Made by a program: the position numbers and the translations under genes. DNA of 64,000 nucleotides from JAXDMU01 sp963762435 (GTDB taxonomy: Bacteria; Pseudomonadota; Alphaproteobacteria; ATCC43930; CGMCC-115725), in assembly GCA_963762435.1 (NCBI GenBank), contig CAVXLN010000020.1, positions 62,001-126,000 of the forward strand, read 5' to 3'. Below are positions 61,150 through 64,000 of this stretch, in pieces. Each line of letters begins with the position of its first letter. Position 1 is the stretch's first letter. The notes beneath the pieces were generated by a model. The model did not search any database and was not told the origin of the DNA. It saw only the letters and a list, made by a program, of their open reading frames with translations.

Positions 61150-63978
61150 TCATTTCAACAAGGCCTCGGCTTGCTTTACCCTGGACGCGGAAAAGCCTTC
61201 AGCGAGACGACCGTATAAGGAGGCGAGCACCGCTTTCGCTTCTGCGTCCATATGCTGGTTTTGCATAATTTCCGCGAGGTTGATCGCCGCCGAAAGTTCC
61301 CAATAAAGCGCGTGCTGTTGATGTGCTTGGCTCATTGACTGGCGGAACAAATCCATGACGGCGGCCGGAGCATCCGAACCATGCCGGGCCAATAATTCGC
61401 CTTTCACTCTCAAGGTTTCGGGCACGAACCATCGATGCCCCGTCGCCACCGCAAAGCGCAGCGCCGCGTCGATCTCGGAGAGGCCATCATCGACACGGTC
61501 CGCGGCTCCCAGTGCTGCGGCCAGCTCAACCAGGAAAAAGGGGTAGAACAGCAGATAAGCCGCCGCCCGCATGTCGGCCAGGCCGCGACGGAGCAAATCA
61601 ATCCCGATATCAGGAGCACCTCGCCTGGCCGCGAGGCTGCCTCGGATGCAAAGGCCGGCGGCATGGAATGGCCACAGCTCGTGCTTTTGCGCGTGAATGA
61701 TCAGCTCCTCGCCATAGCGCTCGGCCTGATCTAGCTCGCCAAGGCTCAGGAAGATGAAGCCGGCCGCCCATGCCAGAGCGATACACAGCACGGTGGGCTG
61801 ATGGCTGTCGCGCGCGTCTTCGACTGCACACGTCGCCGCCCGGGTCGCGGCATCCACGAGACCTCGCGACAACAGGCTGACCGAAACATGGCCCAAGGCC
61901 GACGCCAAAAGATCGCCGCCAAGTCGCACCGTGTCCAGGCTCCGGCGTTCGATCGGATATTGATCAATCGCCCGCAGCAATCGCGCGCTCGCCTCAGTGT
62001 GCTCGGCGAGATATATCAGCGGCACGCCGATCAGCCAGTCGGCCATAGCCCGGGCTTGCCGGTCGTCAGGGTGGACCACCGCCTCATAGGCATGCGCAAT
62101 CGCCAGCGCTTCATCGAGTGCCGATGAGCGCGCCGCGAATAGCCAGAGACCACCCGTCGCCCGCTGCTGATAGTCGAAATCTGCAAAACTCTGTGCCAGA
62201 GCCAGCCCTCGCGTCAGAGCTTCCTGAGCAGCGTCGACCATCCCTCTCGTATAGATCAGCGTCATGCCGAGGCTGCATTGAAGGATCATCTCGGAACGGG
62301 TTCCCGTCGCGGCACCTATCCGCGCCAGCGCCTTTCCGGCCCATTCGCAACCCTCGGCGAGAAGCGATACCCCCGCCCAGAAATCCGCCCCGGCAGCGGC
62401 GAGGGCGACGCCTGTCGCCGCATCGCCATCGGGGGCAAAAGCCCAATTCAGTGCCGCGCGTATATTGTCGAGCTCGCGGCGGTAGGTAGCAAGGTCATCG
62501 AGGGCGCCCTGAATCTGCCCCTCGATTGCGAACGGAGCGAAGAGTGCCAGATAGAATTTCGCCTGAAGCAGGGCGATCTGCCCGGCTTCTCCGCTCTCCT
62601 CCAGCTTTTCCCGCGCATAGGCCCGTGTTGTCTCGAGCAGATACCAGCGGGTGGCTGACTCTGTTTTGCTTCGCACGATCAGCGATTTGAGAATGAGATT
62701 CTCGATAGCTTCCGATACAGCCAATACACTCAGCTGTGCGTCCGCCATGACGGCGACGGCAGCATCGAGGGTAAATCCAGCGGGAAAGAGCGAGAGGCAA
62801 CGTACCAGCCGCTTCTCTTGTTCCGGCAATAATTGGTAGCTCCAATCCAACACGGCGCGAAGAGTTTGATGCCTCGGCAGAGCGGTGCGGCGCCCGCCCG
62901 TCAGCATCGCAAAGCGGTCGTGCAAACCGGCAGCCACCTGCTGAACGCCGAGTGCTGCGGCGCGAGCCGCGGCAAATTCGATCGCAAGGGGGATCCCGTC
63001 GAGATGCCGGCAGATCGCGGCAGTTGCCGAGAGGTTGTCGGGATGAGGCAGGAAGTCCGAATCCCGGGCCTTCGCCCTGGTGACAAAAAGCTCGACCGCG
63101 CTTCTGCTCAGGATGGAAGCCGGATCCTCGTCGTCCGCGGCAGGAATCTCGAGAGGCGGAACGCGGTAGACGCATTCTCCATCGATGCGCAGGACTTCGC
63201 GGCTCGTCACGAGAATCGTGCAGTGTGGGCAATTGCGCGTCAGGGTCTCGACAAAAGCTGCCGCCGCGTCGACGAGATGCTCGCAATTATCCAGAACCAG
63301 CAGCACCCTCCTGTTGCCGATCGCCTCAGCGACGGAACTCGGCTTGATCTCGGCACCGCCCAGCTGCAGGCCGAGCGTCGTGGCGACGGCCGATGGCAGC
63401 AGTTCGGGATCGGAGAGCGAGGCGAGCTCGACGAACCAGGCATCGCCTTCGAGCGTCGGGAACTGCCGGCGCGCTATCTCCGACGCCAGTACGGTTTTCC
63501 CGATCCCGCCCGGCCCTGTAAGCGTCAAGATGCGGTAGGCCGACAACAAGTCACCTAAGGCCCGCAGCGTGGCCTCCCGGCCGAGGAGGGCCGATGCCAA
63601 AACCGGGACATTGGAAGAAAATCGGCGGCCTTCCCCCCGAGCGCGCGGGAGCATCTCGGGCGGCGGCGACGTGCTCGCTTCCCGGATACCCCAACTGCCC
63701 AGTATCCGATAGCCACGACCCGACAAGGTCTTCAGCATACCGCGGTCCGGACCCAGAGCCTTGCGGATCGCGGAGATATGAACCTGGATCGTATTATCCT
63801 CGACAATGCATCCCGGCCAAATCTGCTTCATGAGCTCGTCTTTGGTGACCAGCAGGCCGGACGACCTCACGAGCAGCTCGATGATTTCAAAGGCGCGGCT
63901 GCCGATGGTGACCGCTTCGCCACGTATGCGCAGCTCGCGCTGAGCAAGGTCGATCTCCCACCCGCCAGCATCAGGCAT
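61150..63978 (-). CDS. Large transcriptional regulator: winged helix + STAND NTPase + helical repeats
   Basis: The 942-residue product (start ATG 63978; the frame stays open to the window edge, so it may begin further right) has an OmpR/PhoB-type winged helix near residues 10-95 (EIIELLVRSSGLLVTKDELMKQIWPG, VHISAIRKALG). A signal-transduction ATPase follows with Walker A GPGGIGKT, Walker B LLVLDNCEH and sensor ILVTSREVLRIDGE. The C-terminal ~450 residues are TPR-like helices. It probably senses a ligand through the repeats and activates genes by ATP-driven assembly. Its targets are unknown. Confidence 0.9.
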   Translation of the reverse strand: MPDAGGWEIDLAQRELRIRGEAVTIGSRAFEIIELLVRSSGLLVTKDELMKQIWPGCIVEDNTIQVHISAIRKALGPDRGMLKTLSGRGYRILGSWGIREASTSPPPEMLPRARGEGRRFSSNVPVLASALLGREATLRALGDLLSAYRILTLTGPGGIGKTVLASEIARRQFPTLEGDAWFVELASLSDPELLPSAVATTLGLQLGGAEIKPSSVAEAIGNRRVLLVLDNCEHLVDAAAAFVETLTRNCPHCTILVTSREVLRIDGECVYRVPPLEIPAADDEDPASILSRSAVELFVTRAKARDSDFLPHPDNLSATAAICRHLDGIPLAIEFAAARAAALGVQQVAAGLHDRFAMLTGGRRTALPRHQTLRAVLDWSYQLLPEQEKRLVRCLSLFPAGFTLDAAVAVMADAQLSVLAVSEAIENLILKSLIVRSKTESATRWYLLETTRAYAREKLEESGEAGQIALLQAKFYLALFAPFAIEGQIQGALDDLATYRRELDNIRAALNWAFAPDGDAATGVALAAAGADFWAGVSLLAEGCEWAGKALARIGAATGTRSEMILQCSLGMTLIYTRGMVDAAQEALTRGLALAQSFADFDYQQRATGGLWLFAARSSALDEALAIAHAYEAVVHPDDRQARAMADWLIGVPLIYLAEHTEASARLLRAIDQYPIERRSLDTVRLGGDLLASALGHVSVSLLSRGLVDAATRAATCAVEDARDSHQPTVLCIALAWAAGFIFLSLGELDQAERYGEELIIHAQKHELWPFHAAGLCIRGSLAARRGAPDIGIDLLRRGLADMRAAAYLLFYPFFLVELAAALGAADRVDDGLSEIDAALRFAVATGHRWFVPETLRVKGELLARHGSDAPAAVMDLFRQSMSQAHQQHALYWELSAAINLAEIMQNQHMDAEAKAVLASLYGRLAEGFSASRVKQAEALLK

Positions 63979-64000
63979 GAGCGGCTTGGTCTGTGGCACG

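Overview
The window is GC-rich, densely coded DNA from a proteobacterium, most likely an alphaproteobacterium of the Rhodospirillales type. This is inferred from codon use, the gene repertoire (TRAP and amino-acid ABC uptake, Zur/CobW, PrkA-YeaH-SpoVR, paired citrate synthases) and a direct-repeat GTTC-N7-GTTC LexA-type box at 52805-52819. No rRNA, tRNA, CRISPR array, transposase or phage gene was found.

Region 1 (1-18254) is the least explained. It opens with the 3' end of a very large repetitive exoprotein of the filamentous-haemagglutinin/two-partner-secretion type. This overlaps the start of a lipoprotein with TPR-like repeats and a C-terminal CHAT protease-like domain with an intact His/Cys pair. 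Next come an ankyrin-type secreted protein and two divergently transcribed DUF4337 membrane paralogues. The region ends with a co-directional set of lysine- and glutamate-rich proteins I cannot assign (252 aa, about 1046 aa apparently split by a frameshift, and 965 aa).

Region 2 (18294-39641) is mostly metabolism and transport: a luciferase-like monooxygenase, an acyl-CoA synthetase with an SDR, a polar amino-acid ABC transporter, a TRAP transporter, an M1 aminopeptidase, a single-domain response regulator, a DapA-family protein lacking both catalytic residues, a thiolase-like protein with an esterase, and a three-gene set of a membrane protein, a fatty-acid-hydroxylase-like protein and a quinone-oxidoreductase-like protein.

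Region 3 (39642-47885) holds a tiny secreted His/Lys-rich peptide with a strong terminator, a 2OG-Fe(II) oxygenase, a Nudix hydrolase, a DUF2332 protein, and a divergent pair of citrate synthases. One of the pair carries an N-terminal DNA-binding HTH, and the gap between them is full of dyads. A small Tat-exported protein, a Zur-like repressor and a CobW GTPase form a probable zinc-homeostasis operon.

Region 4 (47886-52731) is the prkA-yeaH-spoVR stress operon, in which prkA carries four separate +1 frameshifts. Region 5 (52754-64000) contains a gene with a LexA-like box, an MHS-type MFS transporter, a MATE exporter, an exported S53 (sedolisin) peptidase, an M20 carbamoylase-like hydrolase, an SDR and a large winged-helix/STAND-ATPase regulator at the right edge.

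Five apparent frameshifts (near 12646, 48831, 49336, 49514 and 49617) all have the form of a single extra base. That is either gene decay or an insertion-biased sequencing error.
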